Shown piece after piece: positions 1 to 12,700 of a DNA stretch of 22,371 nucleotides. A model generated the notes under the pieces. It worked only from the letters and a program-made list of their open reading frames with translations, did no database searches and was not told the DNA's origin. A program made the translations under genes and the position numbers. The stretch spans positions 1-22,371 of the forward strand of contig QXVZ01031814.1 of the NCBI GenBank assembly GCA_008931825.1. Direction: 5' to 3'. The stretch's first letter is position 1; the number at the start of each line of letters is the position of its first letter. The DNA comes from Phallusia fumigata. Its lineage: Eukaryota; Chordata; Ascidiacea; Phlebobranchia; Ascidiidae.

Positions 1-649
1 TATAAAAAGATTGTAAAGGATTCATGTAATCTTTTACGGGGTTCGAACCCGGGACGCTCCAAGATCAGGGGGTCTGCACATGAACAGAATGCCTCATACC
101 GTTTGGCCAGGTCCTCGTAAAGTAAAGTTTTTTAAAGTGGTACATGGTCCCACGGACATTTTCGGTGCCATAAATTTTAAAAAAAAATCTGAAATTTTTT
201 GAACAATTACTACAAAACAGTAGCTATAAAACCGTGCACAACATAGAAAAAATCTTTAGCAGAAAAAAATTTAAAGTAATTTTCAGCTGCAAAATGTAAT
301 GACTTACGAGTGAAAAAAAAGTCATTTAAAAAAACTATTTTCAAAAACGTGCTAAAAAGGTTGATATCTACTGATTTAAAGAAAGCTTATTTCCAATCAA
401 ACAGTTAAGTAAGTTGGTTCAAAGTTTTTCACTGGGCCCAGCGCACAACTGATACTCTTAATACAGTGGTAAAATAAAGACTTTCACCATGTTGAAGAAA
501 TTTAATATTGAATAAAAATTTTAAAGAAAAGCTATACAAAAGGTCTACCACATTTGTATACACAAGAAACATCAGGCCATGATCTTACAAGATCTAATTT
601 ATAATCCAACTTGTTGAAACACGATAAATACGTAAAATTAAAAACCAAC
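1..649. other. Left-edge intron of the dynein gene
   Basis: This AT-rich stretch follows the last dynein exon visible in the window (on the minus strand). I searched its reverse complement for the next expected linker segment, the family block with a Phe-Pro-Arg-Phe-Tyr core, and did not find it, so that exon must lie beyond base 1. The only structure seen is a tRNA-like body at 32-121 with an 8-bp hairpin (AAAAGATT/AATCTTTT) at 5-35. Confidence 0.6.
32..121 (-). repeat. tRNA-like SINE body (class II tRNA-like)
   Basis: Read on the minus strand, this contains an A-box-like block (TGGCCAAACGGTATGAGGCA, 90-109) and a perfect B box (GGTTCGAACCC, around 39-49) about 40 nt apart. TTTACG and CGTAAA at the ends can pair like an acceptor stem. 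The anticodon arm pairs poorly and the T stem has a mismatch, so a working tRNA gene is unlikely. A tRNA-derived SINE or tRNA pseudogene fits better. On the minus strand an AT-rich 3' tail follows, with an 8-bp hairpin (5-35). Confidence 0.6.
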
Positions 650-787
650 CTCCAAACATTTCTGAATCTTTTCCAGGCTTGTGTTGGACGATTGAAGTGA
701 TTCCAACACCCCAGGGCCAGTGGCGGCTCGCAACGCATTTGGTCGGTCCTCGGTTCGCCGCATGAGGTCGCGCCACGACTTGTCCAC
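650..787 (-). CDS. Dynein heavy chain exon 21 (linker, DHC_N2)
   Basis: This 138-nt exon has phase 0 at both ends and encodes residues 903-948. It begins VDKSWRDLM and contains RPNALRAAT and IQKCLE, strongly conserved in the linker of DNAH6-type heavy chains. The acceptor is GACGTAG/GTG and the donor GAG/GTTGGT. It is the last dynein exon visible; the gene continues off the left edge. Confidence 0.88.
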
Positions 788-3700
788 CTACGTCATCACA
801 GTGACCACAAATTAAAGTGAGAAGGTTGATGTAAGAAAGCACATCTTAAAAGGCCGGAGACAAAAAATCAAGCCTGAAAAATTTCACTTTTGCTGTGAAC
901 GCAGTGACGTCACGCACTTATGTACGTGAAACGATGACGACACTAAATTATTCCCCTGCCCAAAATTAAAGAACAAAAACACGGCAAAATACACAAATAC
1001 AAAAAGTTGTAAATTTTCTACGAACATACGGTTTAAATGTTCTAAAAGTTTTGAGTTTTTAACATTTAAACACAATACAGGCTTTTAAAAAATTATTCAG
1101 ACGACTCTCAGAAAAATACAGATCTGATGACTGTTTAACGACTAGGGTTTCACGATGAGACAACACTAACAGATTTAACATTTACAACGGGTAACCTGCG
1201 AGAATAGTTGTGCCTCTGTGGGCAATTGCCTTTGTATGTCGATCGTGGTAAACACAGGTTCCAAGTACAACCAATTTCGCTGGCATTTCATCCACTCATC
1301 GAGGGTTCGAGAAAACAACATCAACCGACGCTCCCAGTCGTCCACCTGAACCTACGGTTTGAACAAAATGGTGATACCAGAATCGTGCATGTTTTATTCA
1401 CGTTAGTGGCAAGATGGCTGATTGCTGTTTGCTTTGTTTAATTTGTTAAACGAAATTAGGACATTAAACATTGCAACCATACTTCAACAAAGCAGAAAAC
1501 TTGATGACAGCGGATCTGTAAGAAAGCAACCCAAAGATTTGTTTACCGCGAAAAAACAAAACAAAAAGCAGACGCATTTGCGGTACAGGCCCAGAATAAG
1601 ACCCTTCGAGACCAAACAATATGTTTTAAAAAAACGTAAAGAACGCTAAACCATAAAAATAAAATGTATTCATCAAAACCCTTACTGTGATCTTTTTACT
1701 ATTATTTCACAAATCTGGATGGATATTTATTATTTGTACTTTTGGGCCTTTTGTTAGGCAAGTGGTTCCGCTGCACCATGCGCAATATTTCGGCATATGA
1801 CTCACAAAAAGGTTGACGAAAACACATCTTAATGGATCCGACCCTGCCTTTAATAGTAAAAAAACAACTCATATATCATAGATATACATATATCTGATGG
1901 CATGGACATCTTTCATAAGAATATCGTGTGACAAAAGGCAAAGATTTGTTATGTTACATGTGGCATGTTGCATTTCTGCTTGCCTATGCAGGGTTTTAGA
2001 TAAAGAAATTGTTTTTTAAATACCTTTATTGGTCCCACGTATCTTGATCCCTTAATAGTAGCAATAGTAATCTGGCTTTCTTCTAGTTGGTTCCAAATTT
2101 CGTCAGCGGTCGAAATGATCATAATGTTGTAAGCACCAGTTGTGTGGGGGACCATTCTAATGACAAGAAATTATGTTATCACACAGGTCTGGCTAGAGAA
2201 AAAAAGGAAACGTGTCTTTTGAAGCTAGTAGGCAGTACAATATTTTGTCTGGAAGTACGGTTTTGCTGCAAGCCTGTTGTGAGATATTCAAAACATCACT
2301 CTAGGCTATAAGTTCATTTACATTATCAAAGCTTCAGGCTCAATTGCGTTGCATGCCCATAATCAAATACAGCATTGTTCTGGGCGGAAAACTGCAGTCT
2401 GCTAAATCCTGATGAAAACATGCTTGTGAGATGGAAATATGCTTGCATGTGGGTGCATTTGGGTACGAAAATTTTTTGTTGTGGGTACGTACCCCACTCC
2501 AGAAGACCTTTTAGACTACGCCCTACCTGTACCTTACAGGACAACTTATTTAGTGAGCCTTTCAAAGCGTTTCGATGTACCATTGATATGTGTGCTGTTT
2601 ATTTGGCCATAGAAGTTTAAATGTTTCAGGTGCATTGCAAAGTTCATTACTTATGTTGTTAGTGACAAGAATAGGGTAATTTTACATTCCATACCTTAAA
2701 AAAAAAATTTCCTAAATTTTCATTTTCAAACCCAAGAAAATTAAAAACATACTTGAAATCTGTTGCATGCCAAAGCTGAATAAGTTTGTTGAGCATGGTT
2801 TGCAATGTTGACTCGTTGGTGGCGCGAGTTGAGATTTCCATTATCAAGTCTCGGTGCTGAACCAACTACAGCACAAAAGGTTAAAGATAAAGACTGTTTC
2901 AAATGCAAATTTGTATTTAAGGTATTGCCTTTAACGAGATCTGCAAAGAATGGGGAATGAAAAAAGGAAAACAGGAAAAAAGGGGAGATTAAGATCGAGA
3001 AAGAGAGCAAAATAAAGTAAAGCAAAGAACAAGGAAAGATGTGAGCGGCAGACAGTGCATATTGTTTCGTCTTATAAGGTCTCATCAGTGCAGCTGGTGA
3101 CAAGACATTGGCCGTTTGGGCTAGTCTAGCCAGATAACTAGCCTTGCCTAAACTGATGAGACCTTATAGGTCGAAATTGAAGGAAAGATAAATGAGGAAA
3201 AGAAAGAGAGGCTGAAAATGGAAGAGAAAAAAAGTAAGTTGAGGAGAGAGCTTCCTAAGTCCTTGAAAAGAAAGAAAGCGAATAAAAAACAAAAAATATA
3301 GATACGTGTCGTCACGTTCAACCTACCCTCCATTTCAGCAAATCCCCCAAAGTCAGGGTCGCGTCACGTGTTAGGGATCGACCAATAGCGTACTGTATTT
3401 CCTCCCAATGTCGTTGCTTGAGGCATGTGTTGCGAAGTGCAGCGATAAGAGGAAGTCCTTGCTTGAAATCCATTACTACTTGCTTTAACCTTAATACAGA
3501 ACATATTATCAGGTAGGACAAATCATCAAAGCTAAGCAGGTAAGAACCTTTAAGTTATTTTTGGTAAATGTTACACATATTGTTTCGAGGCCTAGAAGTG
3601 TTTAAATATATTGTTATTAGTTAGGACAAGTAAATGATAGATTTTTAGCTATTTCTATTTACACACAAAAAATGTGACTTGGTATTACGTGGTTAAGACA

Positions 3701-6700
3701 TTTATACTTAAACTACAACTTGGCTTGTTAAAAGCCTTTTAAATCGGAATACAGCAGGCCTACAAGAGTCGTTATACCGAATCATAGTCCGTCATTCAAG
3801 CGTTTCCATTCAGCACGATGTGGGCTAAAAAAATCTAACATACAGTGGCTATTTATGTCACAACAGCAATGGAACCTTGCTTTACTTTAAAACTGGTTGG
3901 CAACCACTGCTATAGCAACATGACGTCAACATACTTTGGCACAAGGTCGTTGCGGGGAAGTCCCTTCTCGAGCATGAAGACAGTTTGCATGAATCGCGAG
4001 ACACTTTCCTGGACGTGGTCGATGTTCAGTTGCAGAAACTCGCATTCCTGAACCAAGCCACAGTTGTGTTGAAAATACAAAATAGGGTGCTAGAAATTCT
4101 TAGTGTGCCAAACCTAAATACTGGGATTGGAAAAGTTACTTCTATTCTATTTGAATAAGAACTGATGATGCCATTTCTTTGGCGAAATCGATTTTTTTAC
4201 TCGCAATAAGAAATACAGATTTGAGTGTGCTGTAAGCTTCAGCTCTATTATAGTTTATCCGAAACTGGAATCGTCTGTATTAAGCACCCGTGGTTCAGGA
4301 CGATTTCTGCACTAATGCACCTTCTATTCATAGAGGTAACTATTCCAAAATGAAGTGGTAGTTTAATGACAAAATAACTTCATTAAAAATACACTGGCCC
4401 ATTAGTTTGTTAGTTTTTAAAAGCGACGTGCTTTGTTCATCACAGGTTTCGGCAATAACTCATGCCATCATCAATGATACAAAATACAATTATAAAAGTT
4501 GTTTTTTGCATTGGACTTTTTAGCGGCCTGTAAAGTTTGTGTGGTCATTCAATACAAAATTCAAAACTGTTCAAATTTGTTGAACTTGACGAGTTCTACG
4601 AGTTCTGTAAATCGATTCATTTTTTACATCGATTTTTCTTATTCATTTCAAAAGTCAAGATCTGGATCAGAGTCCTAGTAACCCTCAAGCCTACCGTCCA
4701 CTCGGCATGAAGTTTTGCCCATTCATCGTTTGATTCCCACAACAACTTGCGAAGTGTGATGTCGCGTTCCACCTCAGCCAACTCGGCTTGTAGTTGAGCG
4801 GCGCTGATCCCACTCCCCGATGCCTCCGCTATCATAGCTTCACTAAAACGTTCAATTGCTGATTTGCAAGTGGTTATGAACGCTTGTGTTTTGGTATAGT
4901 GTACAATACAAATTTCAACAATTTTCTGCATCTGTGGGTAAACTCTTTGACAAAAGTGTAAAATTTGACAGCTATGGTACCCGAGTTTTCAAGGTATCGT
5001 GCAAATTAGAAGGTAACTAATTAATGTCAAAATACGAATAGTCAGTTAACAAAACTCAACTATTTGATACAAAGCCTTAGTAGTTTTGCATGGTAAAAAC
5101 TGTTAATTGAGAAAATTATGTTAAATCCAACTTAGGGTAGTTCTTTTGGTAAGGTGTGCATTATATATGCCAATTCGTATACAATACACACCTTACCAGA
5201 ATTGGCATGTAACGTAGCATGGAATAAAAACGAATACAGAGATTAACTGTATTTCGACTAATGATCCAAAAAATTAATGAATATAACCACACTCTCCACT
5301 TAAGCAAAGGTAGTGTCTATCAGCACATAAAGTTGACATAAAAACAAATCATGCCGCTCACTTACACTGTGTAAACTTTCTTTCCCTTTGTAGAGCTGTA
5401 TGACGATCCGAATCTATCTTGGTAATTTGCGTAACTCCTCGCTTTCGATGAAAGAGTCTCAGCTTCTTCGGACAACATCTTAATCGTCTCGAGCACAACC
5501 ACCGACAGAGATTCGGCGTTTAACAAGTTTTGGGCTTGCACCTTGCAAACAGAAATAAACCCTTGGTTTACTTTGCAGCAAGTACAGGCAAAAGCGGCAG
5601 TTTTTTGTTGAGCTACGCTGAAAACAAGGCTGAAATGCTAGGAATGCTGTTTGTTGCAACCAAGGAATTGAAAACAGGTATAGAAAATCGCCATAGATTC
5701 AGGCTATAGGCCTGGTTGTATTACACAAGTGATCGCGTGTTAGAGTAAAATATTCAAACACAGACTTACAAACAACATAATTAACACTGGCCGAAAAACT
5801 AAAACAACGGCTCCTCTGTTGTTAAGTCGTATGTAGTTGACATCGTAATAACCTTATTTTTGCCATTAGTGGATTAACATGTGGACAACACAAAAGCCCT
5901 TGCTTGAGGTTTTAAGGAAATGAGGTACCCCCTAAACTTACAACGTACAATGGAAACTATCTGTGCATGGTAAAATACATACCCCTATCTGTGCATGGTA
6001 AACCTTACTGTTTTCTTTAATCAGCTAAAGAAGTGTTTTATTCGCCTTTGTCTAACATTAGCCGTTTTAAATCTTTTTGGTTATTGTAACTTCAAAAAAC
6101 AACACTGGTTTATTGAGCTCACGTTGGCGTCTCCATACAATCTCCCTCCCCCCAATTTTTTTTTCAGGCCCCGTATGAGCACCAACATATTTTAAGTGAG
6201 CCTTATAGGTCTCAACACAGCCTTGATGTTTGACCCAACAAAACACTTGAGGCCCCAACTAAATATGTCCGAAGATCACGACACACGGGTTTAACCTTGT
6301 TTTTTAGATCAAAGAGGTGAATCCGAAGCCGGTGAATTTGTTTGTCGAGGTCAGCACTGAATCTCATGATGTTGTCGTCTTTCTTCGCTTCCCGGAACAA
6401 GATGGCGCTCTTGAGGTGCTGGAACGTGGGAACGAGCGTGTGAAAAACCGCCAGCGCTTCCGGGTCCATCCAAACTCCGTATTCCTTGATGATTGTGAAC
6501 AGCCTGAAAACATATGACAAAAAATGTTGCTTACCTCATTGACTTTCAATAAATATATTGGGATTGATATGTAGCCCTAATTTAAAGCAGATATAAGTCT
6601 TCTGTATTGCGCCACTACACTGTTGGATTTTCAAGGGTAAGTGTTTTTGAGTGTTCTGTGGTTTTTATGTGTGTTTTTTAACTGTTTTGGCGCTTCTTGG

Positions 6701-9700
6701 ACCAATTTTTTTGGTTCTGGCTAAAAATCACCAGCGCAGAAAAAAAATCATAGACACATCAACAGAAAAAAGAAATAAAAAGTCAAAAAACCGTAAAGTG
6801 ATTAAAAACGAAAATGACTAAAAAAGAAAATTAAATAAAAAGAACGTATTTTTATGCACACTTACTGGATATTTACAAGATAAAACAACAAAACAAACAC
6901 CTAGTAACGACGAAATATTCCTTGTCAAGTGCTGGCATCTCGGTCGTGGTTCGTGCCAAGAACGTCAAGTGTTCGACGAACTGTTCAACCGTCTCTGGGT
7001 TGCTACCCAACCGCTTGGTGGCGTTACGGATCACTGAAAGGAGATCCTCGTTGTGTCGTGACGTAATAATCGGCAACCAGCGATGCGTAGCGTCGATGAC
7101 AACCTTTCCAAAGTAACATAATGTTAGTTTACACAAAAAAGCTAAATTGGATATTTTGATGAAATCTAAAGTTGACGGTCTGTTTGTTTTTAGCAAGAGT
7201 TTAAAAAGGATAAAGAGTTTATTAATTGTCCAATCATGCATTATCAACACATTTTTCAAAATGTTTCCCAATAAGTTCAAAAATAACTTTAAGGACAATC
7301 AATGTCATACGAGCCATTTTAACTTCACCAAACCTTCGTGCCTTTGGCAATACGGATCCAGAATTACATTGCTTTAGCAAAACAAGCGAAACGAAATCTT
7401 CGAAAAAAGATTCCGCACACAATCCATTATCCACTTTTACGTTTGAAAAGGTTCGAAATTAGCCTGTTCTGTTATTGGTCAATTTTATCGTCGGCTGTGC
7501 GAAGCGTTAAAAATCTGCTGCACGTTTATGTATAAATCACTATCAAAGTGTTTATTTCGTATATCGGCTTTTCTTCAGTTTTTTTATGACTCGCGGCCCG
7601 TAACGTTACTTGTGATGTCATAAAGCAGCATTGCGCGGTGGTGCCTCAACGTACGTTAGGGATTGTTCAGCCAACACGCTACATTAACATTGACTAAGAA
7701 AGGCCGAAGACGTTTCGCGGTGCACTTAAAATCGCGTTACAGGAGACTTCGGAACCCACTTTGTCCACCGCTGCAATATCATTAAATCTTATCCAGCCAA
7801 AAAAACAACAAATAAACGTAAACAACCTGTGGAAACGGGAGAGTCGATTTACAAAAATCCTTCGCATCAACGTGGAACATGGCGACACGCTTCGATGGTT
7901 TCATGCCGTGCATCTCACGCGTCATCTCCGTGTGACGAAAGAGGACGGATGCGAATTCATCCGGACCCCACTCCTGCTCCCGGATGCTGCCATCCACGTC
8001 CACGAGACGACTCTCATCCACCATGGAGCAAAACCTGTAGGAGGATAATTGAATGAAGTCTTAATTCGCAAAAAAAGCTTTTTTGACAAAATCTATGGGA
8101 CCATAGGAAAAATGGCACACATCTCTAAAACGAAAGCAAAATATTTTCGAGCTATATTTCTTATACTTCGCACACCTACTTTATTAGATTCAATACGTTC
8201 AAAAGCTATAGATGCCAGGACCCTTTACCATCTCATACTTTTTTAAAAGTAAAATAAAAAAACAAGAAAAATACACCAAAACTAAAACAAGGGTAGTTCA
8301 TATCATTTTGTGCCCAAACAAACATTCAAAAAAAAAACATTTAAAGACAAAACAATAAAGCAGCACTAAAACCCACTTTTTGTATTCTGTTGAATACTGG
8401 GCTGCGTCGGCAACAGCCAATTCCACATTCTCAAGTAAATGTTCGACCTTTTCCGTGTAAACTGTGTCGCGCAATAAGATTTCTGTGCCGTATACGCTGC
8501 TCGCATCCGATTCAATTTCAGCTGAAGAAAGCTGGATGTCGAATGCCGGAGGTTGCACGAAATCACAGAGGTCATCCGATGAACAGACGGTATTGACCTG
8601 CGAAAGATGTTTTTAAAAATGTGTTGTCTTTTCAATTTACGCGTGTTTAGGGGAAAGTAAAAATTCTTAACACAAACAAGCAGGAGAATTTTTTTCTCAG
8701 CAAATCGAAAAAATGATCTTGTCATGTAACAAGCGTCCGGTGTTCGCAAGGTTGAGGGTTCTAATCCCGTTTCAGTGTTAAGTAACTTGAGCAGCAATGC
8801 TTCAACCAAGTTAGACCGAGCGGAGTCACCAAGCCCCAAATCGATAAAAATAAAACAAAACATGATTCAACAGCATTACAATATGGCACGTGGTTTGCTC
8901 TTGTTTGTGCATCGCTTTTAGGCGCTGTTTTGACCAGCGAGGTCAATAATGAAACACAACAAACAAAGTTTGTACATATTTTTAAGTTGCTTTACAGCTT
9001 TGTAATTTCGCGTTTTCCCGTTCCAGCTTGACCAGTAGGAGATGATTAAATTTGGCAACGTGAAAACACGTATAATAGGCCGAGTGGGGCGATATGAAAG
9101 TAGGTCTACTTCTCAGCGAAAAACAACAAGGGCACTGTCCATTTGAGAGTTTGCTTATGGGGTCGCGTGTTTACGACCCTTTTAATGGCTTAGTGCAGCT
9201 AGGCAAATAGGATGCTGAAGTGGACATCACTATAATGTCTTGAGGGCCCGAAATCCAAACCTCGATTCGTGTGTAATTTTAGACCTGAATGCGCACTGAA
9301 CATGAATCTTGGTAAACTTAGGGTGGAATTACCAACATAAATACGCCGAGTTAGTGAATTGGATAACTAGTATTTTATTACCAGTGCAGTTTTTTATAAT
9401 TTTAAGTACCTTTGCGTGAGCGTAAAATTAATTTTCAATTTGCGTGTTTTTGTTTTAAGTGTTTTAGTGGCAAAAACTTTATGGGGTGCTTGATACTGTG
9501 CATAGCATCCGAATGAAAGTTAGTTGTTCTATTTTTGCAATGAACATTAAAAAAACTATGAAATGATGTATGGCACTTACCTCAGTAAGCACGGCTTCAA
9601 AACCGTCCACCAGGGACTGGATGGCAGACATAAATTCGGGCTTATTCGGTGACAATGTGACGAGCGAAGGAGCCTCTGCGATACTTTGTTCGCTGAAAAC

Positions 9701-12700
9701 AATTATCCGCAGGTTAAAGTGGGAAATTTATACCAAACTTTTAAACCCGAGTTTTATGCCGAAAGCAAACTTATGACCAAAACAGTTAAAAGATTTGACC
9801 CAAAACTCTCAAAGCATTCAAAGGTTTGCGAAAGTGCACAACTGAATAAACTCCATATATTGCAGAAATTTTCTGTGCAACAAGTTTTCATACACCGTTA
9901 CTAGAAAAATACAAAATACCGTGTTGATTTCGAACCATGTGGTAAATCGGATAGCCTGTTTTTTAAATTGCTCATAAATCTAGCCAATACCCACTGTAAA
10001 AATGAGCTTTTAGTTTATGTGATATAGGCTTTCTTTGACTTGGCAAATAATTGGAATAAGGTAGTTCATGAAGTATTTGCGTGAAGAGGTCCGATAACTT
10101 CAACAACGTTATTTCTTACCTTACTATTGATTGTCGCCTGCTCGGAGCCTCGGAATCGAAATCGTCAGAATCGGACTCGACTGAATTGATAGAGGTTTCA
10201 GAGTAGGTGACACTTTTTCCGAACCGAACAACACTTCCCCGGCGAAGAGACCTGAAGAAAAGAAAAACGACGGATGCAGTCGCCTAAATGCGTTAAAAGA
10301 ACTATATCTCGGCCACAGCGCCCATTCCTAATGTTCACAAAAAAAAACAAATACATGATTTATGCCGTTTCTGGCATAAAAAAGGCCTTTTTAGAAACTG
10401 CATTTGCTAATTTATTTTCGTAAACTATGCAAACATTTTTTTTCAAAACGGTGCAAAGCAAGCCAAAAACAAAACAAAAATTAAATACGTTTTTTTCAAC
10501 ATATAGCAACCAAGCTACCACTTAATTTGTGACGTGTAGACCAAAATATTTGTAACGTAAATGAGGCAACTATGTCAACGAGAACTGGTCAGACATCGAT
10601 TAACATAAATGCAATTTCTTGTACGCAATTATTTGAGAAGATAATCTTTTGAGCTGTTCAGTTGATACCCAGAAGCTGTCAGCATTTCAAAGCATATATT
10701 TTCAAATCACAACACAGGTCCACCAAGTACCGTCTCCATAATAGAATGACCGGCGCCACAAAAACAAGTCAATTTACCTATGGCGCAAACAAAACGCCAG
10801 GAAACACCCCGGCAGTAATAGGCATGTTGCCATCAGCCACTTGTGCCGTAACCGCGCACTGCCAATTTGCACAAAGGCACACACACAAGGTGAATAAATT
10901 TGTGACAGCAATTATCGTAAACAATAATATTTGACAATTTAGTATTATTATTTAGAGTCTACCAACGAAATAAACATAGATTGAAGCTACATAACAACCA
11001 ACTTACATAAGCCGTTTTTTCGTTGAAGTTGTGCTTGCGCTGCTTATTCTGCTTCGAACTTCTACATCGTAAACTTCCAACACCAATCTTACCTGCAACC
11101 AATAATCCCATGATTTTTAGGCTTTCTACATAATTTGTGCGGAAATTTTTAACACGATATTTTTTAAACTTTAATAAAATAAACTTCTTTTGGCACTTTA
11201 TTCTGTCCATCCCTTTCCATGTCATGGGATTGTCATAAAACATTTTCACAACTCGTGAGCAAATAAAAGCATCACCAAATTGTAATACCGCTGTTAATTT
11301 AAGGAAGTAAAATCATCAACTTACAGTAAAAATTGGTGGCGAGAATTCCTCAACTTTCTGTTTTTTGTTTGAACCGTCTCCTGTGCCCTAAACAACAAGA
11401 CTTTTTTTAAAAAAACGAAATACTTTCAGTTCTACCCGTACGTGATCTCGAGTGATCTCCTTAATTCTCGTAATTTAAACAAAAAACATTCGTTGTTTGT
11501 TTCATTTTTATCCTCTTTTTATCCTCGAGACAGAATTAGTACAACCGTACAAGAACAGGGCGGTCGCGCTAACCACTTGGCCATCTCGGGGGATCAAATT
11601 TCAAAGGAACAAATGAGTTTAACGAAGGTAACAAGGCTGAGAATGTTGTCTCGCACAATCTAGTATCTCGTTTGCAATAATGTACATAGTTTTGTCTGCT
11701 CACGGTAGTTTGAGGCTGAACATTTTAAAACCGCGTTGTCAGCCTCATAATATTTCGGAAAAATTTTGTTTAAAATTTTTGTTTTGACTTCCTATACAGG
11801 GGTCTTCGTTAGGGCAATAATTTAAATCAAACACACAATAGTTTGCTGTTAGGTGAAAAAGGCCCCACCAATTGGTACCGAGTCGGTCGCTTATATTACG
11901 TAGTGACGTCAGCTTAATACGAGTGAAAATTAAAAAATTGAAACTCAAACATACTCTGTGATATTCTAGAACAGTTGATTATTTTACAATGTGCATTCCT
12001 ACCTACAACGAATAAGTGCGGTAAAAAAAGGCAGGTATACAAAAAACTTGTGCAAAACCTAGTGGCTCATTAATGCCTAAACCAAAAATTTTCCATTAAC
12101 GTTCTCCTTTATATAAGATTTTAAGTGACACTTTACAAAAATTTGGTATGGGGCGGGAACAGCTTTGCCTTCATGTTTCAATTAAAATTTGTCCAATAAT
12201 GTAATTTTCTCCCTGTCTCTTCTTGGTGCTGTCCCACGATATGGAATCAACATGCTAATTTAAACTCACCAGCATACTGTTATCATCATCCGTGATCGGT
12301 TTGGGATTAGTGGTTTCCCTAAGAAATGAATATCCATTTCTCTCGCTATGACGCGTCACCTCATTATACCTGAAAAAACATAAAACGATGGTGAATAATA
12401 ATTTCTTCAAATTAAATGGCAAAAGCACTGGTTAAAAGTAGATTTTTAGATTCAAAATATCAGGTTTACTTACAATTTTGATTCTTTAAGATGTTTTTCA
12501 AAATCCTGTACATTCACAGAGCATTTGCCATCGCTGTTTGAAACAGCAAGGAAAGCAAGTAGAAAGTCGGTTGCCTTGGTAACCGTTCGGGTGATCATTT
12601 CATGAATTATGTCATCAAGAAGATGAAGAAAATTGCCAAGACGTGATAGGGTTTTTCTCCATTGAGCCAGTTGGGTGTATGTAGTATCTGCGATGTAAGT

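Noticed and set aside
2741-3103. 120-codon minus-strand open frame
   Set aside because: Its N-terminal half is translation of the pyrimidine-rich intron strand (Ser/Phe/Leu runs). Only 2753-2865, in another frame, is real dynein exon 18.
8366-8863. 165-codon minus-strand open frame
   Set aside because: It overlaps dynein exon 10 in a different frame, whereas the in-phase frame of the exon gives a coherent tail sequence. The rest reads through intron.
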